A stretch of 33,001 bases of DNA from Planctomycetaceae bacterium (GTDB taxonomy: Bacteria > Planctomycetota > UBA8742 > UBA2392 > JABWBM01): contig JABWBM010000014.1 in NCBI GenBank assembly GCA_013360495.1, forward strand, positions 1 to 33,001, written 5' to 3'. Below are positions 16,574 to 23,343 of this stretch, in pieces. A program made the translations under genes and the position numbers. Below the pieces are notes generated by a model. That model was not told the DNA's origin and did not search any database. It saw only the letters and a program-made list of their open reading frames with translations. Each line of letters opens with the position of its first letter. Positions within the stretch are counted from its first letter, which is position 1.

Positions 16574-16643
16574 GCGGGGTATTGTCGCCGGGGAAAGGGC
16601 GAACGCAAGACGGTGATGCGGTTTCGTTGTCGTTCTCCAATAA

Positions 16644-16763
16644 GATTGAACCACGGAGATCACGGAGTACACGGAGAGAAAATATTCATTTCCAATCACT
16701 CGATCTTTCGAATTGTTGTATTCGTCCGCGCTCTCCGTGCTCTCCGTGTCCTCCGTGGTTAAC
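16644..16763. repeat. Composite inverted repeat CR3 (one shell)
   Basis: Arms at 16644-16680 (core CCACGGAGATCACGGAG) and 16731-16763 (CTCTCCGTGCTCTCCGTG) with a 50-nt loop. This is the CGGAG variant of the CAGAG arm. It separates pyrR from the histidine kinase and ends 9 nt from the kinase stop codon. Confidence 0.85.
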
Positions 16764-16771
16764 TCTTTTCC

Positions 16772-18178
16772 TCACACCACCATCGACGCGGGGAATTCCA
16801 TCACAAAGCGCGCGCCTTTGCCCGTGGAGCCCTCCGCGCGGATGCGTCCGCCGTGGCGCTCGACGATGCGGCGGCAGATGGTAAGGCCAAGCCCCGTTCC
16901 CTCGAACTCCGCGCGGTTATGCAGCCGCTGGAAGGCCTCAAAAATCTGCTCGGCGTAGCGCGGCTCGAAGCCGATGCCGTTGTCGCTTACCGTAACGATC
17001 AGCCGGTCTTTCGTTTTCTCAACCGTCACGCGAATCTCCGGCGCAACACCTTCCCTGCGATACTTGAGCGCGTTGGAGAACAGGTTCTGGAAAAGCTGAC
17101 GCATCTGGCCGGCATCCGCACGCACAACCGGCAGCGGATCGATATGAATCTGCGCGCGCGTTTCGGCGACGCGCAATTCGAACGCCGCAACCACTTCCAT
17201 GACGACGAGCGATACATCGACCTCAGCTGCCGGACGCCCGTGATAATTGAGGCGCGAATAATCGAGCAGATCGCGGATCAGCTCCTGCATCTGCCTCGTG
17301 GTATCCGTCATGGCCGCCACGTATCCGCTGCTCTTCTCGTCGAGCGTTCCACCCGTCGTGCGCCGGAGCATCTCGCCGATGGCCTGCACCTTAGAGAGCG
17401 GTTCTTGCAGGTCATGGGACGCCATAGACGCAAAATGCTCGGCATCTCGACGCTCGGTGATATCGATGGTGACGACGAGCACCGCCGGGTGATTCGCTCC
17501 GGACGGCCGGTAGGGCAATCGCACCGCCTGCAGCACGCGCCGGCGCCCGCGCGCATCGGTGAATACCTCCTCGTTGTTGACGCGGGGCTTCCCGCTTTCA
17601 ATCACCGCGAGGTCGGCGGCGAGAGCGGCAGCCACTTCTTCCGCCGGGCGATGGGTGGGCGTGAAAACGCCGCGAAGCAACTGTTCGGTGGTGGTTCCGT
17701 GGGCCTCGGCCGTCGCCCTGTTGGCGAGCAGGTAATGGCCGTAGATATCACGGGCATAGATCATGTTCGGGACAAGATCCATCAACTCCGCGAGCTTCAG
17801 GCCGGGGTTTTCAGCGTCGGATGGCAGCGCGATCAGCGAGTAAGCGCAGGCGCCGTCAGCCGCCGTTACATGCTCGATGCGGCAGAGCGCGGGAAAGCGT
17901 CCGCCACCGGCGCGGACGAATGAAGCCCGGAGGGTCACCGATTTCGCCGTGCCGTGATGCAGGGGTTTGAGGAGCTTCGCGAATTCGCGGTTGTTGAGGG
18001 CAGGGGCGAGATCGAAGAGCGAGCATTCGCGGATCAGCTCGATCGAATAGCCGAGCATCGCGCACGTACCCCGGCTCGCGTCCATCACTCGGAAGGAGAC
18101 GTCGTCGAGCAGGAGCGCCACGAACTCTGCGCCGTCGAGCGTCTCTCGAATGTCGAGATGTCCGGCGCTGTTGTGCAT
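16772..18178 (-). CDS. Soluble PAS-domain sensor histidine kinase
   Basis: A 468-residue protein with no membrane segment. Two PAS-like regions (about 10-125 and 130-245; the second ends in VVTIDITERRDAE) precede the dimerisation domain with phospho-acceptor His255 in MASHDLQEPLSK. The ATPase domain has the N box QLFQNLFSNALKYR, the G1 box DNGIGF and the G2 box GTGLGLTI. This H box is the HisKA type seen in phytochrome-like and light/redox kinases. The ATG at 18176-18178 is preferred since AGGA lies 7 nt upstream. No response regulator gene is adjacent, so it is an orphan kinase. Confidence 0.92.
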   Translation of the reverse strand: MHNSAGHLDIRETLDGAEFVALLLDDVSFRVMDASRGTCAMLGYSIELIRECSLFDLAPALNNREFAKLLKPLHHGTAKSVTLRASFVRAGGGRFPALCRIEHVTAADGACAYSLIALPSDAENPGLKLAELMDLVPNMIYARDIYGHYLLANRATAEAHGTTTEQLLRGVFTPTHRPAEEVAAALAADLAVIESGKPRVNNEEVFTDARGRRRVLQAVRLPYRPSGANHPAVLVVTIDITERRDAEHFASMASHDLQEPLSKVQAIGEMLRRTTGGTLDEKSSGYVAAMTDTTRQMQELIRDLLDYSRLNYHGRPAAEVDVSLVVMEVVAAFELRVAETRAQIHIDPLPVVRADAGQMRQLFQNLFSNALKYRREGVAPEIRVTVEKTKDRLIVTVSDNGIGFEPRYAEQIFEAFQRLHNRAEFEGTGLGLTICRRIVERHGGRIRAEGSTGKGARFVMEFPASMVV

Positions 18179-18222
18179 CGCTATTCCTGATTGACGGTTC
18201 ACGAAAGTCATCGCGACGCTCT

Positions 18223-18343
18223 GTCATCCCCGCGCAGGCGGGGATCCAGTCCCCGTAACAGTACTGGTCGGCTCTGGATTCCCGGTCACTCGGCGTAACG
18301 CTCGCTATTCGCTCGCTTGCCTCATGCCTTCGCGGGAATGACG
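18223..18343. repeat. Two GGATNCCC-type palindromes, the second interrupted
   Basis: An intact copy at 18223-18249 (GTCATCCCCGCGCAGGCGGG...CCAG). The second copy, 18274-18343, has its halves (CTGGATTCCCGG and CGCGGGAATGACG) separated by about 45 nt containing CTCGGCGTAACGC, a string also found inverted near 1314-1328. Confidence 0.65.
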
Positions 18344-18437
18344 TTGAGTAGCGTTCTTCGCCAAGGCTACTACGGAGAGTAGGAAGATGGAACGACACGA
18401 TTTCGCACAAATTTTCACAAAATACGCGCTTTCCCCC

Positions 18438-18465
18438 TTGCGCGCCAGCGAGCCATCGCTATACT
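18438..18465 (+). promoter_or_regulatory. Promoter of the ilv leader region
   Basis: TTGCGC (18438-18443), a 16-nt spacer, then TATACT (18460-18465). Transcription would start around 18472-18476, at or just before the ATG of leader peptide 1. The 18179-18475 stretch otherwise holds only the palindromes at 18223-18343. Confidence 0.6.
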
Positions 18466-18475
18466 CTGGCCCACT

Positions 18476-18544
18476 ATGACCAAGAGTCTTCGCCAGCTTC
18501 TCGTTATTAACGTCGTCATTATTGACGCCGCTGGCGGGTTCTAG
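18476..18544 (+). CDS. ilv leader peptide 1
   Basis: A 22-codon ORF starting MTKSLRQ, containing LLVINVVII (codons at 18497-18523, eight of nine for Leu, Val or Ile) and ending DAAGGF. Such a run is the hallmark of branched-chain attenuator leaders. The ORF overlaps RNA strand 2 (18530-18541), so a ribosome reaching the stop would mask it, while one stalled on the Val/Ile codons would leave it free. There is no Shine-Dalgarno sequence; the predicted transcript start is only 0-4 nt upstream, suggesting leaderless initiation. The peptide itself probably has no function. Confidence 0.85.
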   Translation: MTKSLRQLLVINVVIIDAAGGF

Positions 18545-18596
18545 GTCGTAGAAAAGGCAAAAACGACAAGAACCCGCCCAGTGAGGCGGGTTTTTT
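18491..18596 (+). terminator. Attenuator 1 (strands 1-4 with intrinsic terminator)
   Basis: The mutually exclusive stems are all present. Strands 1:2 pair CGCCAGC (18491-18497) with GCTGGCG (18530-18536). The antiterminator 2:3 pairs GGCGGGTTC (18533-18541) with GAACCCGCC (18570-18578). The terminator 3:4 pairs AACCCGCC (18571-18578) with GGCGGGTT (18585-18592), followed by a T tract to 18596. This is the classical translation-coupled attenuator logic. Confidence 0.88.
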
Positions 18597-18607
18597 GTTG
18601 TAGGAAA

Positions 18608-18829
18608 GATTTACCACAGAGGCACGGAGAACACGGAGAAGAGAAAAGAAAGCTGTCCACAGATTACGCAGATGGCCGCAGACGAAGAGAAGATGGGAGT
18701 GAACGTCAGAAAACACGTCCGCTTTCGAACTCAAGTAAATCGAAGGTCGAAATTGTTCTTCTCTGCGAACATCTGCGACATCTGTGGAAAAATAATCTTC
18801 TCTGTGCCCTCTGTGTCTCTGTGGTGGAA
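18608..18829. repeat. Composite nested inverted repeat CR4 (two shells)
   Basis: Outer CAGAG/CGGAG arms at 18608-18642 (CCACAGAGGCACGGAG core) and 18797-18829. Inner CAGAT arms at 18652-18689 (TCCACAGATTACGCAGATG) and 18758-18790. It lies between terminator 1 and leader peptide 2, and its loop shares CGAACTCAAGTA with CR5. Confidence 0.88.
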
Positions 18830-18833
18830 ATTC

Positions 18834-18920
18834 ATGAGACGAATCATGCACACGCTGGTCCTTATTCTCGTCGTCATTATTGCGCTCACCGGGGGTGAGC
18901 CGCGAGCGGGACCGACGTAA
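18834..18920 (+). CDS. ilv leader peptide 2
   Basis: A 28-codon ORF from ATG 18834 (or 24 codons from the in-frame ATG at 18846). It holds nine consecutive Leu/Val/Ile codons, LVLILVVII (18855-18881), then AL and a tail TGGEPRAGPT. The GTC GTC ATT ATT run is identical to that of leader 1. The Gly-Gly-Glu codons overlap RNA strand 2 of the second attenuator. No promoter of its own is obvious, so it is probably read by transcripts that passed terminator 1. The start site is uncertain; neither ATG has a strong ribosome site. Confidence 0.82.
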   Translation: MRRIMHTLVLILVVIIALTGGEPRAGPT

Positions 18921-18970
18921 CAGTCACAAAGGTTCGACTCGAAGGCTCACCCGGAAGGTGGGCCTTTTTT
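18884..18970 (+). terminator. Attenuator 2 (strands 1-4 with intrinsic terminator)
   Basis: Strands 1:2 pair GCTCACC (18884-18890) with GGTGAGC (18894-18900). The antiterminator 2:3 pairs GGGTGAGCC (18893-18901) perfectly with GGCTCACCC (18944-18952). The terminator 3:4 pairs AAGGCTCACC (18942-18951) with GGTGGGCCTT (18957-18966, one G-U pair) and runs into a T tract to 18970. The stems differ in sequence from attenuator 1, so the two cannot cross-pair. Confidence 0.87.
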
Positions 18971-18987
18971 GTTGGGACAGGAACAAA

Positions 18988-19187
18988 GATTTACCACAGA
19001 GGCACGGAGAACACGGAGAAGAGAAGGCATCCACAGATTTCGCAGATGGCCGCAGATGAAGAGGAAGCGAACTCAAGTACACCTCTTCTATCAGCTCAAA
19101 AGTCAAAGGCCGGCATTTTCTTCTCTGCGAACATCTGCGACATCTGTGGAAAAATATCTTCTCTGTGACCTCTGTGTCTCTGTGGTT
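18988..19187. repeat. Composite nested inverted repeat CR5 (two shells)
   Basis: Outer CAGAG/CGGAG arms at 18988-19022 and 19158-19187. Inner CAGAT arms at 19028-19063 and 19119-19152. It is near-identical in arms and partly in loop to CR4 and ends 26 nt before ilvC, just upstream of its ribosome site. Confidence 0.88.
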
Positions 19188-19212
19188 CAAAACAAGAAAA
19201 AAGGAGACAGCA

Positions 19213-20256
19213 ATGGCACGGATGTTCTATGACAATGACGCGGATCTTAGCGAACTCGAAGGACTCAAACTCTGCGTGCTCGGCTACGGCTCTCAAGGCC
19301 GGGGCCAGGCCCTCAACCTGCGCGACTCAGGTCTCGACGTCACCGTCGGCCTGCGCAAGGACAGCCCGTCCTTCGCCAAGGCCGAAGCGGAGGGCATGAA
19401 GTGTGCTTCGATGGAAGACGCGCTTACCGACGCCGACCTTGTGGCGATGCTCGTGCCCGATACGGCGCAGGCCAAACTTTATCGCGATTTCGTGGCGCCG
19501 CGACTTAAACCTGAAGCGTGTCTGCTTTTCTCGCACGGTTTCAATGTTCACTACAAGCAGGTGAAAGCGCCGCGCGAGAACGACGTCGTGATGGTGGCGC
19601 CCAAAGGCCCCGGCAACCTCGTGCGCGAGGTGTTTCAGGCTGGCGGCGGCGTTCCCTGTCTCTATGCCGTCGAGCAGGACGCCACGGGCCGCGCGACGCG
19701 TAAGGCTCTCGCCTACGCCAAGGGCGTGGGCGGTACCCGCGCCGGAGTGCTGGCCACGACCTTTGCCGAGGAAACCGAGACTGACCTCTTCGGCGAGCAG
19801 GCGGTTCTCTGCGGCGGCGCGACAGCGTTGGTGAAGGCGGGTTTCGAGACGCTTGTTGAGGCGGGCTATCAGCCGGAACTGGCCTATTTCGAGTGCATGC
19901 ACGAGCTGAAGTTGATCGTCGATCTGATGTACCGCGAGGGTATGCAGGGCATGCGCCGCGCCATCAGCGACACGGCGAAGTTCGGCGACCTTACCCGCGG
20001 GCCGCGCGTCGTTGATGACGGCACACGGGCGCGCATGCGCGAGATGCTGGCCGAGATCCGCGACGGACGCTTCGCCAAGGAATGGCTCGCCGAGGATGCC
20101 GAAGGACGGCCTCGCTACAACAAGCTCATGGCCGCCGATGCGGACCACAAGCTCGAACAGGTGGGCAAGCAGCTTCGCGACAAGATGAGCTGGTTGAAGC
20201 AATCGGCCAAGAAACCCGAAGCGGCGAAGAAGAACGAAGCGCTGTTGGTGAGGTAG
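19213..20256 (+). CDS. ilvC: Ketol-acid reductoisomerase, class I
   Basis: A 347-residue class I enzyme that rearranges and reduces acetolactate and acetohydroxybutyrate in valine, leucine and isoleucine synthesis. The nucleotide fold has GYGSQGRGQALNLRDSG (24-40), with RGQ where many class I enzymes have HAH. The loop LRKDSPS suggests NADPH use. The metal-site helix ETETDLFGEQ carries Asp191 and Glu195. AAGGAG precedes the ATG at 19213; the frame reaches further upstream into CR5 but that is repeat sequence. It is the first structural gene after the two attenuators. The C-terminal tail after residue 330 is Lys/Glu/Ala-rich and nonconserved. Confidence 0.97.
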   Translation: MARMFYDNDADLSELEGLKLCVLGYGSQGRGQALNLRDSGLDVTVGLRKDSPSFAKAEAEGMKCASMEDALTDADLVAMLVPDTAQAKLYRDFVAPRLKPEACLLFSHGFNVHYKQVKAPRENDVVMVAPKGPGNLVREVFQAGGGVPCLYAVEQDATGRATRKALAYAKGVGGTRAGVLATTFAEETETDLFGEQAVLCGGATALVKAGFETLVEAGYQPELAYFECMHELKLIVDLMYREGMQGMRRAISDTAKFGDLTRGPRVVDDGTRARMREMLAEIRDGRFAKEWLAEDAEGRPRYNKLMAADADHKLEQVGKQLRDKMSWLKQSAKKPEAAKKNEALLVR

Positions 20257-20269
20257 GGACTATCGATAC

Positions 20270-20380
20270 GTCACTCCGGCGAAAGCCGGAGTCCAGAAAT
20301 GAATCAAAGACTAGATCCCGGCTTTCGCCGGGAAGACGCTACGGAAGAAAAGACTGGATGCCGACTTTCGTCGGCATGAC
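20270..20380. repeat. Three GGATNCCC-type palindromes
   Basis: Copies at 20270-20296 (stem ACTCCGGC/GCCGGAGT), 20311-20338 (ATCCCGGCTTTCGCCGGGA) and 20354-20380 (GGATGCCGACTTTCGTCGGC). They fill the ilvC to acetyltransferase gap. None has a U-run, so they are more likely processing or stability hairpins than terminators. Confidence 0.75.
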
Positions 20381-20401
20381 GAGAGAAAAGGTAAGGACGA
20401 G

Positions 20402-20920
20402 ATGTCAGCGAAGAAGCCATCAGTAACCATACGACGTGGGACGCCTGCGGACGCCCGGGGGATCCGCGATGCTCACATCGCGTCCATACGCGGGTTGTGC
20501 GTCACGCACTACTCGCAGGCTCAAGTGGACGTGTGGTCGTCGCCGCGTCCGCTCGAGCGCTACCGGAAGGCCATGACGGAAAAAGGTGAAAGCTACTTTG
20601 TTGCGGCGCAAGGCCGGCGCGTTGTGGGGTTCGCGGCATGGAAGGATGAGGAATTGTGCGCGATCTACATCCATCCCCGTGTGGCGGGACAAGGGGTAGG
20701 CAAGCGTCTCTTGGAACAGGCTGAGCGGGACGCGATGCGCAAAGGGGTGAGACGTTTCCGTATGCACGCCTCGCTCAACGCGCTGCCCTTTTATCGCTCG
20801 CAGGGATACAGGGTGTATCGCTACGCCATGCACCCCCTGCGTAGAAGCGGCATAACCATCCGCTGCGCGAAGATGACGAAGAGGTTGACGAAGACTGGAT
20901 GCCGACTTTCGTCGGCATGA
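20402..20920 (+). CDS. GNAT-family N-acetyltransferase
   Basis: A 172-residue GNAT protein. Acetyl-CoA-binding motif A is IYIHPRVAGQGVGKRLLEQA (about 92-111), with the Q-x-x-G-x-G/A signature; motif B NALPFYRSQGYRVYRY follows. The substrate is unknown. It sits inside the ilv operon, between ilvC and the acetolactate synthase gene. The last nine residues (about KTGCRLSSA) and the stop codon are read from a palindromic repeat (20895-20921), so the original C terminus has been replaced or extended by the element. Confidence 0.88.
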   Translation: MSAKKPSVTIRRGTPADARGIRDAHIASIRGLCVTHYSQAQVDVWSSPRPLERYRKAMTEKGESYFVAAQGRRVVGFAAWKDEELCAIYIHPRVAGQGVGKRLLEQAERDAMRKGVRRFRMHASLNALPFYRSQGYRVYRYAMHPLRRSGITIRCAKMTKRLTKTGCRLSSA

Positions 20921-20921
20921 C
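20895..20921. repeat. Palindrome overlapping the acetyltransferase 3' end
   Basis: CTGGATGCCGACTTTCGTCG followed by GCATGAC, the same 27 bases as at 20354-20380. It contains the acetyltransferase stop codon and ends 16 nt before the acetolactate synthase ATG. Confidence 0.8.
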
Positions 20922-20937
20922 ATGAAGGAGTAGGACG

Positions 20938-22620
20938 ATGTCATTCAACGGTGCGAAACTTTTGCTCGAGTGCCTCAAGGCGCAGGGCGTGGACACGATC
21001 TTCGGCTATCCGGGCGGGGCAGCGCTGCCCATCTACGACGCGCTCGTAGATTACCCCGAGATCCGCCACGTCCTCACCCGCCACGAGCAGGGTGCGGCCC
21101 ATGCAGCCGACGCCTATTCCCGCGCCACGGGCGGGGTGAAGGTTGGCGTGTGCCTCGCGACCTCGGGCCCGGGGGCAACGAACCTCGTGACTGGACTCGC
21201 AGCAGCCTACATGGACTCGATCCCCATGGTGGCACTGACGGGTCAGGTTCCGTCGCCGCTTTTGGGCACGGACGCGTTCCAGGAAGTCGACACCGTTGGC
21301 ATCACGCTCGGCGTGACCAAGCACAATTACCTCGTGCGGCGCGTGGCCGACCTGCCCGGCGTGATCGCGGAAGCGTTTGCGCTGGCGAAGGAAGGCCGCC
21401 CCGGCCCGGTGCTGGTGGACCTGCCGAAGGATTTGACAGCCGGCCCGGCTGAAGGACTCAAACCCTTCGACGGCCCGCATCCGCTGGAACTCGAACCGAA
21501 ACGCACGCTCGACCTGAGTGAGCTGGAAGCAGCGCTGGAACTCTTCTCCAGCTGCTCGCGGCCGGTGCTCTACGTGGGTGGCGGCGCTGCACGTTCTGGC
21601 GCTGCACCATACGTGCGTGAACTGGCGCGCCGCTTCAAGGTGCCGGTGACGACGACCTTGATGGCGCTCGGCGTGTACCCGACGGACGACTCGCTCTTCC
21701 TCGGCATGCCGGGGATGCACGGCTCGCAACGCGCGAACTTCGCGTTCCGCGACGCCGACCTGGTGATCGGCGTAGGCGTGCGTTTTGACGACCGCGTGAC
21801 GGGCAAGGCAAGCGCGTTCTCGCCCCGCTCGCGCAGAATCCACGTTGACGTCGACCCCTGCGAGATGGGGAAAACGTGTCGCGTGGATGCGAGGCTCGTG
21901 GGCGATGCGAAAGACGTGCTGCGCGCGTTCCTTGACGGCGTGAAAGCTGCGCCCGACACCACCGAATGGCGCGGGCAACTCGACACATGGGAACGCTTCC
22001 CGCCGATGATGGGCGTGTTCCCCGAAGCGTCGGTGCAGCCAAAGCTGGTCTTCGACACGCTGAATGAGTTACTGCCCCACGACGCGCTGATCGCCACGGA
22101 CGTTGGCCAGCACCAGATGTGGTCGGCCCAGTACCTCAACTTCCACACACCGGGCCAATTCCTGACCTCCGGCGGGCTTGGGGCCATGGGCTTTGGCGTA
22201 CCGGCGGCGCTTGGCGCCAAGATGGCGTGCCCGGAGCGCACGGTGGTGTCGGTGGTGGGCGACGGCGGTTTTCAGATGACCGCGCAGGAGCTTTCCACCA
22301 TGGCGCGCTACGGCGTCGGCGGCGTCGTGGTGCTCATGGACAATCAGTGCCTCGGCATGGTGCGCCAGTGGCAGGAGCTGTTCCATAAGGAGCGCTACAG
22401 CGAAGTGGACCTGTCCGACAACCCGGACTTCGTGAAGCTATGCGAAGCTTTGGGTGTGCGGGCGGTGAAGGTGTCGCGCGATGAAGACCTCAAGCCCGCG
22501 CTCAAGCAGGCGCTGGCCGATGGCGGGCCCTTCGTCGTGCATGTGGAAATCTATGCGTCGCAGAATGTGTACCCGATCGTACCGCCGGGTGCTCCGGCGC
22601 ATGAAATGATGGCGGTATGA
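20938..22620 (+). CDS. ilvB: Acetolactate synthase large (catalytic) subunit
   Basis: A 560-residue ThDP enzyme condensing pyruvate with pyruvate or 2-oxobutyrate, the first common step to valine, leucine and isoleucine. Glu50 in TRHEQGAAHAADAY activates ThDP. The ThDP-Mg motif starts at GDGGFQMTAQELST and runs to NQCLGMVRQWQELF. The FAD-type middle domain (RFDDRVTGK, about 281-289) is present. GAAGGAG lies just upstream. The following gene is an IlvM-like small subunit, so this would be an ilvG (AHAS II)-type large subunit by context; I use the general symbol. Confidence 0.97.
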   Translation: MSFNGAKLLLECLKAQGVDTIFGYPGGAALPIYDALVDYPEIRHVLTRHEQGAAHAADAYSRATGGVKVGVCLATSGPGATNLVTGLAAAYMDSIPMVALTGQVPSPLLGTDAFQEVDTVGITLGVTKHNYLVRRVADLPGVIAEAFALAKEGRPGPVLVDLPKDLTAGPAEGLKPFDGPHPLELEPKRTLDLSELEAALELFSSCSRPVLYVGGGAARSGAAPYVRELARRFKVPVTTTLMALGVYPTDDSLFLGMPGMHGSQRANFAFRDADLVIGVGVRFDDRVTGKASAFSPRSRRIHVDVDPCEMGKTCRVDARLVGDAKDVLRAFLDGVKAAPDTTEWRGQLDTWERFPPMMGVFPEASVQPKLVFDTLNELLPHDALIATDVGQHQMWSAQYLNFHTPGQFLTSGGLGAMGFGVPAALGAKMACPERTVVSVVGDGGFQMTAQELSTMARYGVGGVVVLMDNQCLGMVRQWQELFHKERYSEVDLSDNPDFVKLCEALGVRAVKVSRDEDLKPALKQALADGGPFVVHVEIYASQNVYPIVPPGAPAHEMMAV

Positions 22621-22628
22621 AGAAGGAA

Positions 22629-22841
22629 TATTTCACCACAGAGGCACAGAGGACACGGAGAAGAAAGATTCTTTACCACGGGGGCACGGGGGAATCACGG
22701 GGATTGAAAACGAGAATAAGACATGAACAAAGAATCATTTCATAAGAAAGTTCTATGTTCTTATCCCAGATTTTCCCGTGTGTTCCCCGTGGTTATATAT
22801 CTTTGTCTTTTCTCTGTGAACTCTGTGACTCTGTGGTGAAT
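22629..22841. repeat. Composite nested inverted repeat CR6 (two shells)
   Basis: Outer CAGAG arms at 22629-22666 (CACCACAGAGGCACAGAG) and 22807-22841. Inner CGGGG arms at 22667-22705 (CCACGGGGGCACGGGGG) and 22763-22797. A weak third inverted pair (GAATAAGACATGAAC against GTTCTATGTTCTTAT) lies inside. The right outer arm ends 3 nt before the AGGAG of the next gene. Confidence 0.88.
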
Positions 22842-22855
22842 CAAGGAGAACGACA

Positions 22856-23131
22856 ATGAAAACGCATCAATTGGAACTGGTGTTGAAACCTGAAGCTTTG
22901 GCGCTCGAGCGTGTGCTCGCGACGCTGCGACGCCGCAACGTGGACGTGCTGCGCTTTGCGGCCGCGAAACATGAGGGTAAACTCATGCTCTCACTGACCT
23001 TCGAGGGCAAGGATGAGCACACGGTCCGGAACCTGCTCAGCAGGCTCCATGACGTGGAGGAGCTTTCAAACCCCTCGCTCGTCGGAGCCGGTGAGGGTTT
23101 CTGGAACCACTTCGAGAATCCTTTTGGGTAG
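22856..23131 (+). CDS. ilvM: IlvM-like ACT-domain small subunit of acetolactate synthase
   Basis: A 91-residue single ACT domain. The pattern HQLELVLKPEALALERVLAT then RRRNVDVLRFAAA follows E. coli IlvM (87 residues), including the ALERVLxTLRRR helix. Such subunits bind and activate the AHAS II large subunit. It lies directly after the large-subunit gene, with CR6 between them, and before ilvD. AAGGAG precedes the ATG by 7 nt. The single-ACT size means it lacks the second regulatory domain of IlvN/IlvH-type subunits, so valine feedback may be weak; that is inference. Confidence 0.85.
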   Translation: MKTHQLELVLKPEALALERVLATLRRRNVDVLRFAAAKHEGKLMLSLTFEGKDEHTVRNLLSRLHDVEELSNPSLVGAGEGFWNHFENPFG

Positions 23132-23139
23132 GAAGAACT

Positions 23140-23298
23140 AGGGGTCAGGGTTCAGGGGTCGGGGGTCAGTGAAGATTGTGCGAAGTGCGGGGTTCAGAGT
23201 GCGGCGTACGGAAGAATTCAACATCTTGTTGCACTCCGTACTTCGCACACCGAACCCCGCACTCTTACTGACCCCTGAACCCTGACCCCTGACCCCTT
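23140..23298. repeat. Long two-shell GGGGTCAGGG-type inverted repeat
   Basis: Outer arms at 23140-23170 (AGGGGTCAGGGTTCAGGGGT and on) and 23265-23298. Inner arms at 23179-23213 (GTGCGAAGTGCGGGGTTCAG and on) and 23229-23264. It fills the ilvM to ilvD gap. A single inner-type arm (CTCCGGACTCCGCACCCTGA region) lies alone at 32826-32860. Confidence 0.85.
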
Positions 23299-23343
23299 GG
23301 TGCATTCTCAGCGTAAATGTGGTGAAAGCATTCGGAGCAAGTC

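Noticed and set aside
22723-22839. A 38-codon ORF inside CR6 with a few Val and Ile codons, like a third leader peptide
   Set aside because: It is read through the repeat arms, has no dense Leu/Val/Ile run, and is followed by no terminator stem; the codons follow from the CTCTGTG arm sequence.
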